A stretch of DNA of 64,000 nt from CAIWHR01 sp963713275 (GTDB taxonomy: Bacteria; Pseudomonadota; Gammaproteobacteria; Burkholderiales; Casimicrobiaceae), in assembly GCA_963713275.1 (NCBI GenBank), contig CAVQLG010000011.1, forward strand, positions 166,894-230,893. The letters run 5' to 3'. Every line of letters starts with the position of its first letter. Position 1 is the first letter of the stretch. Of this stretch, positions 39,338 to 48,646 are shown piece after piece. Below the pieces are notes generated by a model. That model was given only the letters and a program-made list of their open reading frames with translations. It was not told where the DNA came from and searched no databases. Position numbers and translations under genes: made by a program.

Positions 39338-39664
39338 GCAACGCTGCGTGCCGCCCGCACAACAGGTCCTTTTCACAGGTTCTGCGTCCGACAGTCCCCC
39401 GGAACGCAAGGCTTTCTGGAACCGCCGTCAGGGCGCGCAAGCACGAACCGAACACGAGCGCGACCCACGGTAGCGCGGGCACGCACGCGACCCGAGCGCG
39501 ACCTACGGGAGTGCGGGCACGCCACGGCCGACGCGCGGCCCCGGGCGCGTCGGGCCAGGGCACTCGACAGCAGACGTGATCGATCGGGTTGGCGTGGCTC
39601 TCGACAAGCGACCCGCCTCGCCGGTAGAGTGCCAACGCTGCGCCAAGACGAAAGGGAACCCGGA
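39338..39664. other. Gap after nrdB with a 29-base direct repeat
   Basis: A gap of 327 bases without a supportable gene or clear terminator. It holds the two-copy repeat listed separately. A candidate leader for the CDGSH gene occupies the last 60 bases, with AAAGGGAA as ribosome site. Confidence 0.4.
39456..39522. repeat. Two-copy 29-base direct repeat
   Basis: Copies at 39456-39484 and 39494-39522 match at 26 of 29 bases (both begin gagcgcgacc and end gcgggcacgc) and are 38 bases apart. Too few copies for a CRISPR. Confidence 0.6.
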
Positions 39665-39901
39665 ATGCCAGATCGCGTCATTGCTCAGAAAGCCCCGTAT
39701 CCGGTGGAGCTGAAGCCCGGCGACTACTACTGGTGTGCCTGCGGGCAATCCAAGAACCAGCCGTTCTGCGATGGTTCGCACAAGGGCACGGGCTTCACGC
39801 CGACCAAGTTCACCCTGACCGAGGAGAAGAAGGTCTACCTGTGCGGCTGCAAGCACACGACGACCGCCCCGTTCTGCAGCGGCGAGCACAAGAAACTGTA
39901 G
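39665..39901 (+). CDS. Double CDGSH iron-sulfur protein
   Basis: A 78-residue protein with two CDGSH-type [2Fe-2S] motifs: YWCACGQSKNQPFCDGSH (about 22-39) and YLCGCKHTTTAPFCSGEH (about 58-75). Each gives three cysteines and one histidine. Tandem CDGSH proteins are cytosolic and linked to iron/redox handling. Its place after nrdB, itself an iron enzyme, may be meaningful but the 327-base gap argues for a separate promoter. Confidence 0.92.
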   Translation: MPDRVIAQKAPYPVELKPGDYYWCACGQSKNQPFCDGSHKGTGFTPTKFTLTEEKKVYLCGCKHTTTAPFCSGEHKKL

Positions 39902-40074
39902 CCGGTGCATCGCCCAAGGGCTTGGCTTCCCCGCGGCGCCGATCCACGAAGCATTCGTGGCCCCCGAGGGATGCGCGCCTGCCGGTCACCGGCCGGAAGA
40001 ACGGTGTCGCCTCCGTGGGTGGACACGACGTCCCGGCGGACTGTCGGAGTTGGCAAACGTCGGCTGCGCGGGCG

Positions 40075-40611
40075 TCAGGCCTCGATGGATGGATTCGGGT
40101 CGAGCCGGTAACCGAAGCGACCCGGCAGGGACGCGAAGATCACATCGGTGGGCTGGCACGCGCCCGCTTCCACGGCGCTGGCGGCGTCACCCGTATCGAG
40201 CGAGTGCACGATGCCAAGGCCCAGGTCCGTGTCGAGAAACAAGCGCCCGTGCTCGTCCAGCCAGGCGCTGCACGCTTGTGCCGCGAGCCCGGTGTGCGAG
40301 GTCAGCGTCAAGCGACCGCCGTGCCAGCGCAGCCGCCACACCCATGGCGCAACCTCGAGTTGCACGTACACGCGCTGCGGCCCGTTCTGGAAGAACCAGC
40401 GCCCCGCGTCGTCGTGCTCGTAGTTGCGCGCGATGAACTCCAGCAGCTTCGGATGGTCGACACGGCTCCCCTTGTGCTGCGGGAACGGCCCGGATCGCTG
40501 GACGTGCTCGTCGCGCAGGAACCAATGCCCCCGCGCGTCGAGCGCAAGCCAGCCGTAGCAGTGCGGCACGTGCGGCCACTTTCGCAACGCGGCCTTGACG
40601 ATCTCGTCCAT
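40075..40611 (-). CDS. Uncharacterised betaproteobacterial protein (DUF2946-like label)
   Basis: A 178-residue soluble protein starting MDEIVKAALRKWPHVPHCYG, then WLALDARGHWFLRD. The middle reads EFIARNYEHDDAGRWFFQNG and PQRVYVQLEVAPWVWRLR. I know this pattern from a conserved family of unknown function in Burkholderiales and relatives, but I am not sure of the domain number. No signal peptide or membrane segment. The ATG at 40611 is the only one before homology. It converges with the CDGSH gene and is divergent from an MFS gene. Confidence 0.75.
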   Translation of the reverse strand: MDEIVKAALRKWPHVPHCYGWLALDARGHWFLRDEHVQRSGPFPQHKGSRVDHPKLLEFIARNYEHDDAGRWFFQNGPQRVYVQLEVAPWVWRLRWHGGRLTLTSHTGLAAQACSAWLDEHGRLFLDTDLGLGIVHSLDTGDAASAVEAGACQPTDVIFASLPGRFGYRLDPNPSIEA

Positions 40612-41114
40612 GCGTGTATCGTCGCGCAAAGACGGCCGGCAAGCCAGCGGAACGTGGCGCCGGCCGGCGACGTGCCGTCGCCTCGGCGGCATGCGGGCGA
40701 AAAGCCCGGGCTCAGGAGGAGACGAGCGCGCCGGCACCGGGCCTGACCTGCGGGGTCTCGCGTTGCGGCAAACCGCGTGCTGCGCGCGCCGAAGTGGCCG
40801 CGGCAGATCGCCCGCGCACTCGCCGGGTGGATCCAGCGGCGGGTCGGCGGCGGCGGCGGCGGCGCGCATGGTGCCGGCGGCCAGCGGCGGCGACGGCGGC
40901 GGATCGATTCGCATCCCCGCTTCCTGCTGTGGGCTGTTCGGCCGCAAGCGCAGCCGCGCTACCACGCCCACCGGGCCGTTGCACGGCGAAGTTCGACCCT
41001 ATCGGTGTTGATCGCCCACGCGCTGATTCATCGAGCGCAAAACGCGAGCGCAGCGCTGGCGATGCCATCGATTCGCGGCCGCATCCGAACGAGCAGCGCC
41101 TGACACGCCGTCCG
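40612..41114. other. Gap with a CGG-rich tract, between divergent genes
   Basis: A gap of 503 bases. It includes GGC/CGG runs around 40844-40866 and 40886-40905. No gene supported. It must hold promoters for both neighbours, but I cannot point to good hexamers. Confidence 0.35.
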
Positions 41115-42299
41115 ATGTTCCAGCGTCTTCCTTCCGCCGGTTGGCACCCGTGGCGGCTGGCGTTGTTCCTGGCGTCCTATTTCGCGGCGGCAGGCGCGCA
41201 AGTACCCTATTTTCCCTTGTATCTGGAGCAGCGCGGCATCGGTGTGACCGAAATCGGCATCCTGATGGCCGTGGCGCAGGGCTCGCGCATCGTCGGGCCG
41301 ACCTTGTGGGGTTGGATCGCGGATCACACCTCGCAGCGGCTGCGCGTGATGCGGTACACGGCGATCGCTACCTGCGCGTTGTTTGCCTTGATCCTGGTGC
41401 CGGGAGGGTTCTGGTGGATCCTGCCGGTCTTTCTCCTCGCGAGCATTTGCGGGACCGGGCAGATCCCGATTTCGGAGGCGATCGCCGGCGCGCGGATCCG
41501 CCGCGATCCGCACGGCCCGGCGCGTTACGGCCGGTTGCGCGTGTGGGGATCGATCGGATTCGTGGTGGCGGTGCTCGCGATCGGACCGCTGCTGGACCTT
41601 TTCGGCGTCGGCGTGCAGCCCTGGATCGTCGTGGCCATGCTGGCGGTAACGGCCGCGACCACGTTTCTTGTCGACGACGCGCCGCGCACCGCGGAAGCTG
41701 CCCACGAGCGCGTTTCGGTGCGTGCCCGGATTGCCGAGCCGCGCGTGCGCTGGTTCTTCGTCTCGGTCCTGCTGATGATCTTCGCGCACGGCGTGATGTA
41801 TTCGTATCTTTCGCTGCATCTGAAAGAGCTCGGGTACAGCAAGACCGAGATCGGCGTGTTCTGGGTGCTCGGCATCCTGCTCGAGATCGTGTTCTTCACC
41901 ACGCAGGGGCGCTTCTTCAAGCGCTTCGGTGTCTATCCGCTGCTGAGGGCAACGTTTGCGATTGCTGCGGTCCGCTTTGCGTTGATTGCCGAGTTCGCGG
42001 ACATCGTTGTATTGCTCGTGCTTGCACAGCTCATGCACGCCGCGACCTTCGCCGTGCACCACAGCGCCTCGATCCTGACGGTGCAGAAGTGGTTTGCAGG
42101 TGCGGCCGCAGCGCGCGGGCAAGCGCTTTACATCAGTCTGGGATATGGCGTCGGTGGGACCGCTGGCAGTCTCGCTGCAGCATGGTTGTGGTCAGCCTTC
42201 AACCCGTCCGCCGCGTTTCTTGCCAGCAGCGTGGCTGCGCTACTCGGCTGGGCGGCGGTGCGGCGCTCGCACCGCTTGGACCTGAAGCAGGAAGTCTAG
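41115..42299 (+). CDS. MFS transporter of the HcaT/nucleoside-proton symporter type
   Basis: A 394-residue carrier with twelve predicted helices. The start SYFAAAGAQVPYFPLYLEQ and SRIVGPTLWGWIADHT match the MFS_1-like/HcaT (3-phenylpropionate transporter) group, as does MYSYLSLHLKELGYSKTEIG in the second half. The ATG at 41115 is placed two codons after the preceding in-frame ACGCGT run. Codon use is less GC-extreme than upstream genes. The substrate is uncertain. Confidence 0.82.
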   Translation: MFQRLPSAGWHPWRLALFLASYFAAAGAQVPYFPLYLEQRGIGVTEIGILMAVAQGSRIVGPTLWGWIADHTSQRLRVMRYTAIATCALFALILVPGGFWWILPVFLLASICGTGQIPISEAIAGARIRRDPHGPARYGRLRVWGSIGFVVAVLAIGPLLDLFGVGVQPWIVVAMLAVTAATTFLVDDAPRTAEAAHERVSVRARIAEPRVRWFFVSVLLMIFAHGVMYSYLSLHLKELGYSKTEIGVFWVLGILLEIVFFTTQGRFFKRFGVYPLLRATFAIAAVRFALIAEFADIVVLLVLAQLMHAATFAVHHSASILTVQKWFAGAAAARGQALYISLGYGVGGTAGSLAAAWLWSAFNPSAAFLASSVAALLGWAAVRRSHRLDLKQEV

Positions 42300-42342
42300 G
42301 TCGCTTCGACTGGGTGCTCCAGTGACGGGTTCAGGTCGTCGG

Positions 42343-42972
42343 GGCATGACGTCCTGAATCCACCGCCATCTCGCGCGGCCTGTCTTCGGCGCGTCGCTGC
42401 TCGTGGCCGGTTGCCAGACCGTACAGACGAGCGGGGACGACGCGCGGGGGGAACCGTGGGCGTTGATCGCGAACAAGACATGTCCCTGCACGTGTCGCGC
42501 CAGCAAGTCGACATGGCTGCGCGCCAACGGTACGCGGCAGTGGTCAAGGAGTCCGGCCAGAAGGGCCAGCGCAATCGCGTCTTGGCACCGACTGATCGGG
42601 CGGAGCGCACCGTGCAGCGGCTTGCTCCGCGACGCTTGCCTTCCGCGACGACGCGGCAGTGCTTGAGTCCTTGAAATCTTCAACGGTGTTCGCATTGACC
42701 CGCAGGTCGCGGGCACGTTCACGCGGGCGATGTTCGTCCTGCCCAACAGCCGCGGGGACGAACAGGAGGCGGATCGGATCGGCATCGAACTTGCCGCGCG
42801 GGCCGGGCACGACCCGAAAGCCGCCTTCAGCCTGTGGAAAAGAAAAGGGAGCTGGGTTGAAGCCCGCCGCCGCAGTGGCTTTCGACGCACCCGTCGCACA
42901 AGACGCACGCCGAGGCCGGTGGGATTATTCGCAGCGCGTGATGCCGCCGTACGAGAAGGCGAAGCGGTGTAA
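42343..42972 (+). pseudogene. Remnant of an M48 metalloprotease lipoprotein, active site deleted
   Basis: Pieces of a LoiP/YcaL-type M48 protease in three frames. N-terminal: lipobox LLVAGCQTVQTSGDD (about 42390-42435), then GTVGVDREQDMSLHVSRQQV and AARQRYAAVVKESGQKGQRN. C-terminal: FVLPNSRGDEQEADRIGIEL, ELAARAGHDPKAAFSLWK, then LSTHPSHKTHAEA and VMPPYEKAKR in other frames. The zinc motif HExxH and about 80 residues around it are missing between 42660 and 42725. Several frameshifts confirm it is dead. Confidence 0.75.
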
Positions 42973-43028
42973 CCGGCAACGCGGCCGGGGTGTTGAAGGA
43001 ATCCCCAAGGCGCCGCCTCGGTTGTCGT

Positions 43029-43706
43029 CTACGCAACGACCAGTTCCACGACCGCGCTGTAGAGCGTGCCGCGCGCAAGCGGATGGGTCGCTGCGGTCGG
43101 GCGCAAGGACAATGTCACGGCAAGACGTTCCGCTTCGGTCAACCGCTGAAATAGGAAGTCACGCGCATTCCCGGGGTCATTGGCAAGGTAGAGCTGCGTG
43201 CCGAGCGTCGCGAGGCCGGCGGACTCGATGCGGACGTGGATGTGCGGCGTTCGTCCAGGGTAGGGCACCGGCCGGATCGTGCGAAAGTGAAACGCGCCTT
43301 CGCCATCGGTACGCGTCTGGCCATAACCCTGAAACGCCTGATCGCGTTCCGCCTCGGCTCCTCCGGCCGGGTGGTGATAAACCGCGTTGGCATCGCATTG
43401 CCAGATCTCGACCTGTGCATGCGCGACCCCCTGTCCGTTGCGCGTCACGACGCGGCCGGTCAGGTACAGCGGTGTGCCCTTCGTCAGCACCCGATCGCCA
43501 TCGACCGTGACGAGATCGTTGTCCGTCTGCTGCGGGCGCTCGGACGGAGAACGAGGATAGAAGGGCCCCAGGCTTTGCGCAGGCGTGGTACGCCGCTCGG
43601 CGTTCTGGGCACGACTCGGCACCGCGGTCAGCGCAAGCGCGCTCGCGCCGGCAAGAGACAAGAGCGCATGGCGCCGCTGCAAGGTGGACAGGTTGTTCTT
43701 TCGCAT
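43029..43706 (-). CDS. Intradiol ring-cleavage dioxygenase-like exported protein
   Basis: A 225-residue protein of the protocatechuate 3,4-dioxygenase fold. Non-haem Fe(III) ligands are all in place: Tyr110 (IWQCDANAVY), Tyr149 (PVPYPGRTP), His155 and His157 (PHIHVRI). The N-terminus has two arginines and a hydrophobic stretch (LQRRHALLSLAGASALALTA), a signal that could be Tat or Sec type. Single-gene exported members exist beside the classical PcaGH enzymes; aromatic substrate unknown. The start is the ATG at 43706. Confidence 0.85.
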   Translation of the reverse strand: MRKNNLSTLQRRHALLSLAGASALALTAVPSRAQNAERRTTPAQSLGPFYPRSPSERPQQTDNDLVTVDGDRVLTKGTPLYLTGRVVTRNGQGVAHAQVEIWQCDANAVYHHPAGGAEAERDQAFQGYGQTRTDGEGAFHFRTIRPVPYPGRTPHIHVRIESAGLATLGTQLYLANDPGNARDFLFQRLTEAERLAVTLSLRPTAATHPLARGTLYSAVVELVVA

Positions 43707-43734
43707 GATCCGTTCCGATTGATCCTCGTCAGAC

Positions 43735-43772
43735 GCGGGGTCGACCGCAGAGTTCCCTGCGGTTGACCCCGC
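43735..43772. other. Long near-perfect hairpin between the dioxygenase and cbpM genes
   Basis: A 16-base stem with one mismatch (GCGGGGTCGACCGCAG against GCGGGGTCAACCGCAG, reverse-complement arm) and a 6-base loop AGTTCC. No T run on either side. The rest of the 386-base gap (43707-44092) holds no supportable gene. It may end the cbpA-cbpM transcript or fold in the dioxygenase leader. Confidence 0.55.
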
Positions 43773-44092
43773 TCGGCCAGCGCCCCGGCGCCAGGCACGA
43801 ATGAACCCGTGGTCCTCCCTTGCGCTCTTTCCAGCGGCAATCGATCGATATGTCGGATGGGTTCGACGCATCCGAGGTTCGACGCGCACGCGTGCGCAAC
43901 GCGCAAGCCGGGCCGTCACGCCGCGGCGACCGACCGGGAGTTCGTAGGCGAGGAATCGCCCGGCGAGACTGTCACCACTGCCCCGCCTGGCACCCAGGGC
44001 CCGCAACCGCAGGCCGTGTGCACGCGGCTTGCTCGGGACGCAGCTCCCACCCCGGCTGGTTCGGTCCCGACGCGGCTCCGGCAACGGTGCGG

Positions 44093-44383
44093 TCAGCCCA
44101 GTCGCGCGCGCAGCGACCTGATCTCCGTCTCCAGGCGTTCGATCCGCTCGACATAACCGAGCACGACGCTGACGGCATAGGGATCGAGCTCGAAGTCGTG
44201 GCGAATGCGCGACGCGGCCCTGGCGACCACCAGCCAGCGCGCCTCGAACGTCCACGTCGGGGCCTCGGGGTCGCGCGGAACCAGCGCGCCGTAGCGCACC
44301 AGCTCCCGCAGTTCTTCCTCCGGGAGTCCCGCGGCGCCGACGAGCTCCGCCCAGGTCACCTCGACGTTCGCGTCGAGGCACAC
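44093..44383 (-). CDS. cbpM: Chaperone modulator CbpM
   Basis: A 96-residue MerR-like helical protein that modulates the CbpA co-chaperone. Recognisable by ELVGAAGLPEEELRELVRYG and RIRHDFELDPYAVSVVLGYV, then a C-terminal coiled segment RIERLETEIRSLRARLG. It follows cbpA directly. The GTG at 44383 is the first start in frame; an ATG overlapping the cbpA stop lies in another frame, so the true N-terminus is uncertain or one base is miscalled. Confidence 0.85.
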   Translation of the reverse strand: MCLDANVEVTWAELVGAAGLPEEELRELVRYGALVPRDPEAPTWTFEARWLVVARAASRIRHDFELDPYAVSVVLGYVERIERLETEIRSLRARLG

Positions 44384-44404
44384 CGCGTCTATGGTGGCAG
44401 TGGG

Positions 44405-45352
44405 TCATCGGGCAACCTCCTGCTCCAGGTGGGCACGCGGGTTGAAGTTCGTGGTCTCGGCGAGCTTCCGGTACAGCGCACGCTGCGCGTCGTCGACGAC
44501 GGTCGGCACCTCGATACGCACGATCGCGTACAGGTGACCGGCCGCGCTGCCGACGCGAGCCATGCCCCGACCCGCCAGGCGCAACTGCTGTCCCGCCCGC
44601 GTGCCGGCCGGCACCTTGAGCGCGACGGCACCGGCGGGAGTCGGCAGTTGCACGCTGGTGCCGAGGATCGCCTCCCAGGGTGCCAGCGGCAGGTCGATGT
44701 AGAGATCCTGGCCGGACACGCGATACAACGGATGATCGGTCACCTCGACGTCGAGGTAGAGGTCGCCGTCGGGACCGCCGTTGACGCCCTTGCCGCCCTT
44801 GCCGGGGACCCGCAGCTTCTCGCCGTCGGTGACGCCGCGCGGAATGCGCGTCTTCACGCGATGCGGTACGCGCCGCGCACCGCCGTCCGGACTCCATTCG
44901 AGCACCGAAAGCTCGAGATCGATTTCCGCGCCATGGAAGGCCTGCTCGAGCGAGATCCGCACGACGGCCTCGTAGTCGCTGCCGGCCATGGCACGGTCGG
45001 GCCGCCGCGCACCGCCGCGGCCCTGGCGGGCGGAAAGGCCTGCGAACAGGCTGGACAGGTCGAGATCGTCGAACCCGCCCTGCCCTCGCGCGAAGTGCTC
45101 GCCCCAATCCGGAGATGGGCGGAACTCCTGGCCGGGTGTGTAGCTGCCGAGTTGATCGTAGGCGGCGCGCTTCTCCGGGTCCTTCAGCGTTTCGTACGCC
45201 TCGGCCATTTCCTTGAACTTCTCCTCGGCGTCCTTCTCCTTGGACACATCGGGGTGGTACTTGCGTGCGAGCCGGCGATAGGCGGCCCTGATGTCGTCGG
45301 CGGTCGCGTCGCGTTTCAAGCCGAGGATCGCGTAGTAGTCCTTGTACTTCAT
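44405..45352 (-). CDS. cbpA: DnaJ-class curved-DNA-binding co-chaperone CbpA
   Basis: A 315-residue J-domain protein. The J domain (1-70) opens KYKDYYAILGLKRDATADDI and has the HPD motif in LARKYHPDVSKE. A glycine-rich linker (about 95-115) and two C-terminal DnaJ peptide-binding domains follow (ISLEQAFHGAEIDLEL, PGKGGKGVNGGPDGDLYL). There is no zinc-finger domain, as expected for CbpA. The ATG at 45352 is preferred over an upstream extension without homology. It forms an operon with cbpM. Confidence 0.93.
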   Translation of the reverse strand: MKYKDYYAILGLKRDATADDIRAAYRRLARKYHPDVSKEKDAEEKFKEMAEAYETLKDPEKRAAYDQLGSYTPGQEFRPSPDWGEHFARGQGGFDDLDLSSLFAGLSARQGRGGARRPDRAMAGSDYEAVVRISLEQAFHGAEIDLELSVLEWSPDGGARRVPHRVKTRIPRGVTDGEKLRVPGKGGKGVNGGPDGDLYLDVEVTDHPLYRVSGQDLYIDLPLAPWEAILGTSVQLPTPAGAVALKVPAGTRAGQQLRLAGRGMARVGSAAGHLYAIVRIEVPTVVDDAQRALYRKLAETTNFNPRAHLEQEVAR

Positions 45353-45853
45353 GCCGCCTCTCCTGCCCCGATCGATGCCCGCATTATGACGGCGGCAGCC
45401 CGCGCCTCCCACTCGGCGCGAGCCGGGCGTGCCCCCCTTGGACAGCGCCCTGCGGCCGGATCCCGGTAGCCCGCGGGACGGAAAGGGTGCGTTCGGCAGT
45501 GCGACCGAGCATCAGGCCGCCTGAGTTGCAAAACCGTGTCCAGGCAATGCGAGCCGATACCGGATCCATGCCGACCTTCATTCACATCAGGGACGGCATG
45601 CCGCCTTCGTCGATCAGGTAGTCTACTCTGGCTTCGACGAGGCGAGCCAGCATTGCTTCGGCGCTATCAGGTATCATTCGCTTCGACAGGACGTGCTGGG
45701 GAGTAGCTCCCAAGTGGCTTTCGGGCGTCAACACGGTCTGGAGACGGACCCGCCCAGAGCACGCCGCCCGCCCAGGGCGAACGCGGCGACGCAAGACCAA
45801 CGCGACCTCATGCAAGCGCCCGCGCCGACGCTGGCGCATTGAGGAGCGCAACA
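45353..45853. other. Gap between cbpA and a P-type ATPase, with an unrecognised small frame
   Basis: A gap of 501 bases with lower GC than its flanks. On the minus strand an open frame 45582-45851 ends with ESHLGATPQHVLSKRMIPDS, then LVEARVDYLIDEGGMPSLM, which looks protein-like but matches nothing I know; its first half is arginine-rich and unconvincing. It could be a real short gene starting at an internal Met near 45665, or a fragment. Confidence 0.3.
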
Positions 45854-48646
45854 GTGGTCCTTTTACTCGACAAAGGCTCGCTCGAAGCGGCCAACCGCCC
45901 GTGGCACACTCTGGCGCCCGATGATGTGCTGTCCGCGCTGAGCACGACTCGGGACGGACTGGCCACCGACGAAGCCCGGAAGCGCCTGGCCCAGTACGGC
46001 CCCAACGTGCTGGACAAGAAAGGCGGCGCCTCGGTCATGGAGCTGATCTGGGGCCAGATCAACAACCCGTTGATCTGGGTGCTGATCGGCAGCGCGGTGA
46101 TCGCGATGCTGGTGGACCCGGCGGACGGCATCAAGAACGGCCTCGTGATCCTGGCGGTGGTGATCATCAACACGATCATTGGCTTCGCGCAGGAGTACAA
46201 GGCGAGCAAGGCGATCGAGAGCCTGAGCGCGATGGTGCCGGAGTTCGCCACCGTCGCCCGCGACGGCAAGCGCGTGCAGCTGCCGGTGGCCGAGCTGGTG
46301 CCCGGCGACGCGGTGTACCTGCAAAGCGGCGACAAGGTGCCCGCCGACCTGCGCCTCGTCCACTTGCGCACGCTGCAGATCGAGGAGGCGGCGCTGACCG
46401 GCGAGTCGGTTCCCGTGGAGAAGATGACCGAACCCGTGGCCGAGAACTCCGGGCTGGGCGACCGCAGGAACATGGCCTTCAGCGGCTCGCTGGTGACCTA
46501 CGGCACGGCCCTGGGCGTGGTGACCACCACCGGAAACGGTACCGAGCTCGGCCGCATCAACACGATGCTGGGCGAGGCCACCGCGATGGCGACCCCGCTG
46601 AGCATCGCCCTGCACAAGATCGGCATCGTGCTCACCGTCGGCATCGCGGTGATCTCGGTGGTGATCCTCTTCGTGGGCACGGCCCGGGCGATGTCGGAAG
46701 GCGGCGTGGACATGCTGACCGGCCTGCGCGAATCGGTCATCTTCGCCGTCACGCTGGCGGTGGGCGCCATTCCCGAGGGCTTGCCCGCCATCGTGACCAT
46801 CGCGCTCGCCATCGGCGTGCAGCGCATGGCCGCTCGCCGCGCCGTGGTACGCAAGCTGCCTTCGGTGGAGACGCTGGGCAGCACCACCGTGATCTGCTCG
46901 GACAAGACCGGCACCCTCACCCGCAACGAGATGACGGTGCAGGCGCTCTATCTGCCGGCGTCGGGCGTATACCGCGTCGAAGGCGTGGGCTACGAGCCCG
47001 TCGGCCGCCTGTCGAAGGATGGCGACCCCCTCCCAACCGCCCCCAACGACGTCCACGAACTGCTGCTGGCCGGCATCCTCTGCTGCGATGCCACGCTGGA
47101 GCAGAAGGAGGACCGCTGGCACATCACCGGAGACCCGACCGAAGGCGCGCTCGTGGCCGCCGGGGAGAAGTTCGGCATCCACACCGCGAACGCCCGCAAG
47201 CACCACGCTCGCCTCGACACGATCCCGTTCGAGAGCGCCAACCAGTTCATGGCCACGCTGCACGAGGGGGGCGCCGAAGGCAGGAAGATCATCGTCAAGG
47301 GCGCGCCCGAGGTGGTGCTGAGGCGCTGCGGTAACGCGGACCCGGACACGGTGATCCACCAGGTCGAGGCGTTCGCGAGCGAGGGCATGCGCGTGCTCGG
47401 CTTTGCCGAGAAGCGGTTCGACGGCGCCGCACTGACGATGGAAGACTGCGCCCACGGCTTCGAACTCATCGGCCTGCAGGCCATGATCGACCCGCCGCGC
47501 GCCGAGGTGATCGATGCCATCCGCGCCTGCCACCGAGCCGGCATCACGGTCAAGATGATCACCGGCGACCACAGAGGCACGGCCCAGGCCATCGGTGAAC
47601 AGCTGGGCATCGCCAAGCACGGCGCCAAGGCCGTGACCGGCGTCCAGCTCGCCGAGATGGACGAAGCCGCCATGCGCGAGATCGTGAAGGATCACAACGT
47701 CTTCGCCCGCGTCGCCCCCGAGCACAAGCTGCGCCTCGTGCGCGCGCTGCAGGAGAACGGCCAAGTGACGGCGATGACCGGCGACGGGGTGAACGACGCG
47801 CCCGCGCTGAAGCAGTCGAACATCGGCGTGGCGATGGGTATCACCGGCACCTCGGTCTCCAAGGAATCCGCCGACATCGTGCTCACGGACGACAACTTCA
47901 CCTCCATCGCCGCGGCGGTGGAAGAAGGCCGGCGCGTCTACGACAACCTCATCAAGTCGCTGGCGTTCGTACTGCCCACCAACCTCGGCCTCGCGCTGAT
48001 CCTGATCTATGCGGTCGCGTTCTTCCCGCTGGTCGAGAAGACCGTCGACGGCCAGGTGGTGAAGGACCTGCTGCTGCCGATGTTGCCGACCCAGCTGCTC
48101 TGGATCAACCTGGTCGCCGCCGTGGCTCTCGCCCTGCCGCTTGCCTTCGAGGCGAAGGAGCCGGACGTGATGAACCGCCCGCCGCGCGACCCGAAGGAGC
48201 CGGTGCTGAACAGGTTCGTAGTGTTCCGCACCTTCCTGGCGGCCACCCTCATGACCGCCGGCGCCGTGGGCCTCTTCCTCTGGAGGTACGAGCTGGAGAT
48301 GGCCGCCCGCGCGACCACGGGCTTGACCGAGGCCCAGATCGTGAGCGAGGCGCAGACCATGGCGGTCACCACGGTGATCATGTTCCAGGTCTTCTACATG
48401 CTGAACTGCCGCTCGCTGAAGGACTCGGTGTTCAGGATCGGCTTCTTCAGCAACAAGACCGTGTTCTTCGGCATCGGCGCGGTCCTGGCCCTGCAAGCGC
48501 TGTTCATCTATGCCCCGCCGATGCAGGCGATCTTCTCCACCTTCCCGCTGAGCGCGCAGTCGCTGCTCTTCAGCGCGCTGGCGGGCGCGATTATCCTGCC
48601 GGTGATCTCGGTGGAGAAGTTGATCCGCACTCGAAGACGCGCCTGA
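45854..48646 (+). CDS. Cation-transporting P-type ATPase (P2 type)
   Basis: A 930-residue ion pump. The actuator loop has LTGESVPVEK, phosphorylation site Asp350 is in CSDKTGTLTRNE, the nucleotide domain has KGAPEVVLRRC, and the hinge TGDGVNDAPALKQSNIG. Membrane helix 4 carries VGAIPEGLPAIVTIALAIG, the P2-type (Ca2+/Na+,K+ like) signature rather than the CPC of heavy-metal pumps. The GTG at 45854 has a GAGGAG site 7 bases upstream; an in-frame TTG at 45839 is less likely. Ion not determined. Confidence 0.93.
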   Translation: MVLLLDKGSLEAANRPWHTLAPDDVLSALSTTRDGLATDEARKRLAQYGPNVLDKKGGASVMELIWGQINNPLIWVLIGSAVIAMLVDPADGIKNGLVILAVVIINTIIGFAQEYKASKAIESLSAMVPEFATVARDGKRVQLPVAELVPGDAVYLQSGDKVPADLRLVHLRTLQIEEAALTGESVPVEKMTEPVAENSGLGDRRNMAFSGSLVTYGTALGVVTTTGNGTELGRINTMLGEATAMATPLSIALHKIGIVLTVGIAVISVVILFVGTARAMSEGGVDMLTGLRESVIFAVTLAVGAIPEGLPAIVTIALAIGVQRMAARRAVVRKLPSVETLGSTTVICSDKTGTLTRNEMTVQALYLPASGVYRVEGVGYEPVGRLSKDGDPLPTAPNDVHELLLAGILCCDATLEQKEDRWHITGDPTEGALVAAGEKFGIHTANARKHHARLDTIPFESANQFMATLHEGGAEGRKIIVKGAPEVVLRRCGNADPDTVIHQVEAFASEGMRVLGFAEKRFDGAALTMEDCAHGFELIGLQAMIDPPRAEVIDAIRACHRAGITVKMITGDHRGTAQAIGEQLGIAKHGAKAVTGVQLAEMDEAAMREIVKDHNVFARVAPEHKLRLVRALQENGQVTAMTGDGVNDAPALKQSNIGVAMGITGTSVSKESADIVLTDDNFTSIAAAVEEGRRVYDNLIKSLAFVLPTNLGLALILIYAVAFFPLVEKTVDGQVVKDLLLPMLPTQLLWINLVAAVALALPLAFEAKEPDVMNRPPRDPKEPVLNRFVVFRTFLAATLMTAGAVGLFLWRYELEMAARATTGLTEAQIVSEAQTMAVTTVIMFQVFYMLNCRSLKDSVFRIGFFSNKTVFFGIGAVLALQALFIYAPPMQAIFSTFPLSAQSLLFSALAGAIILPVISVEKLIRTRRRA

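Noticed and set aside
39456..39522. Start of a CRISPR array
   Set aside because: Only two imperfect copies, a 9-base spacer, and no cas genes.
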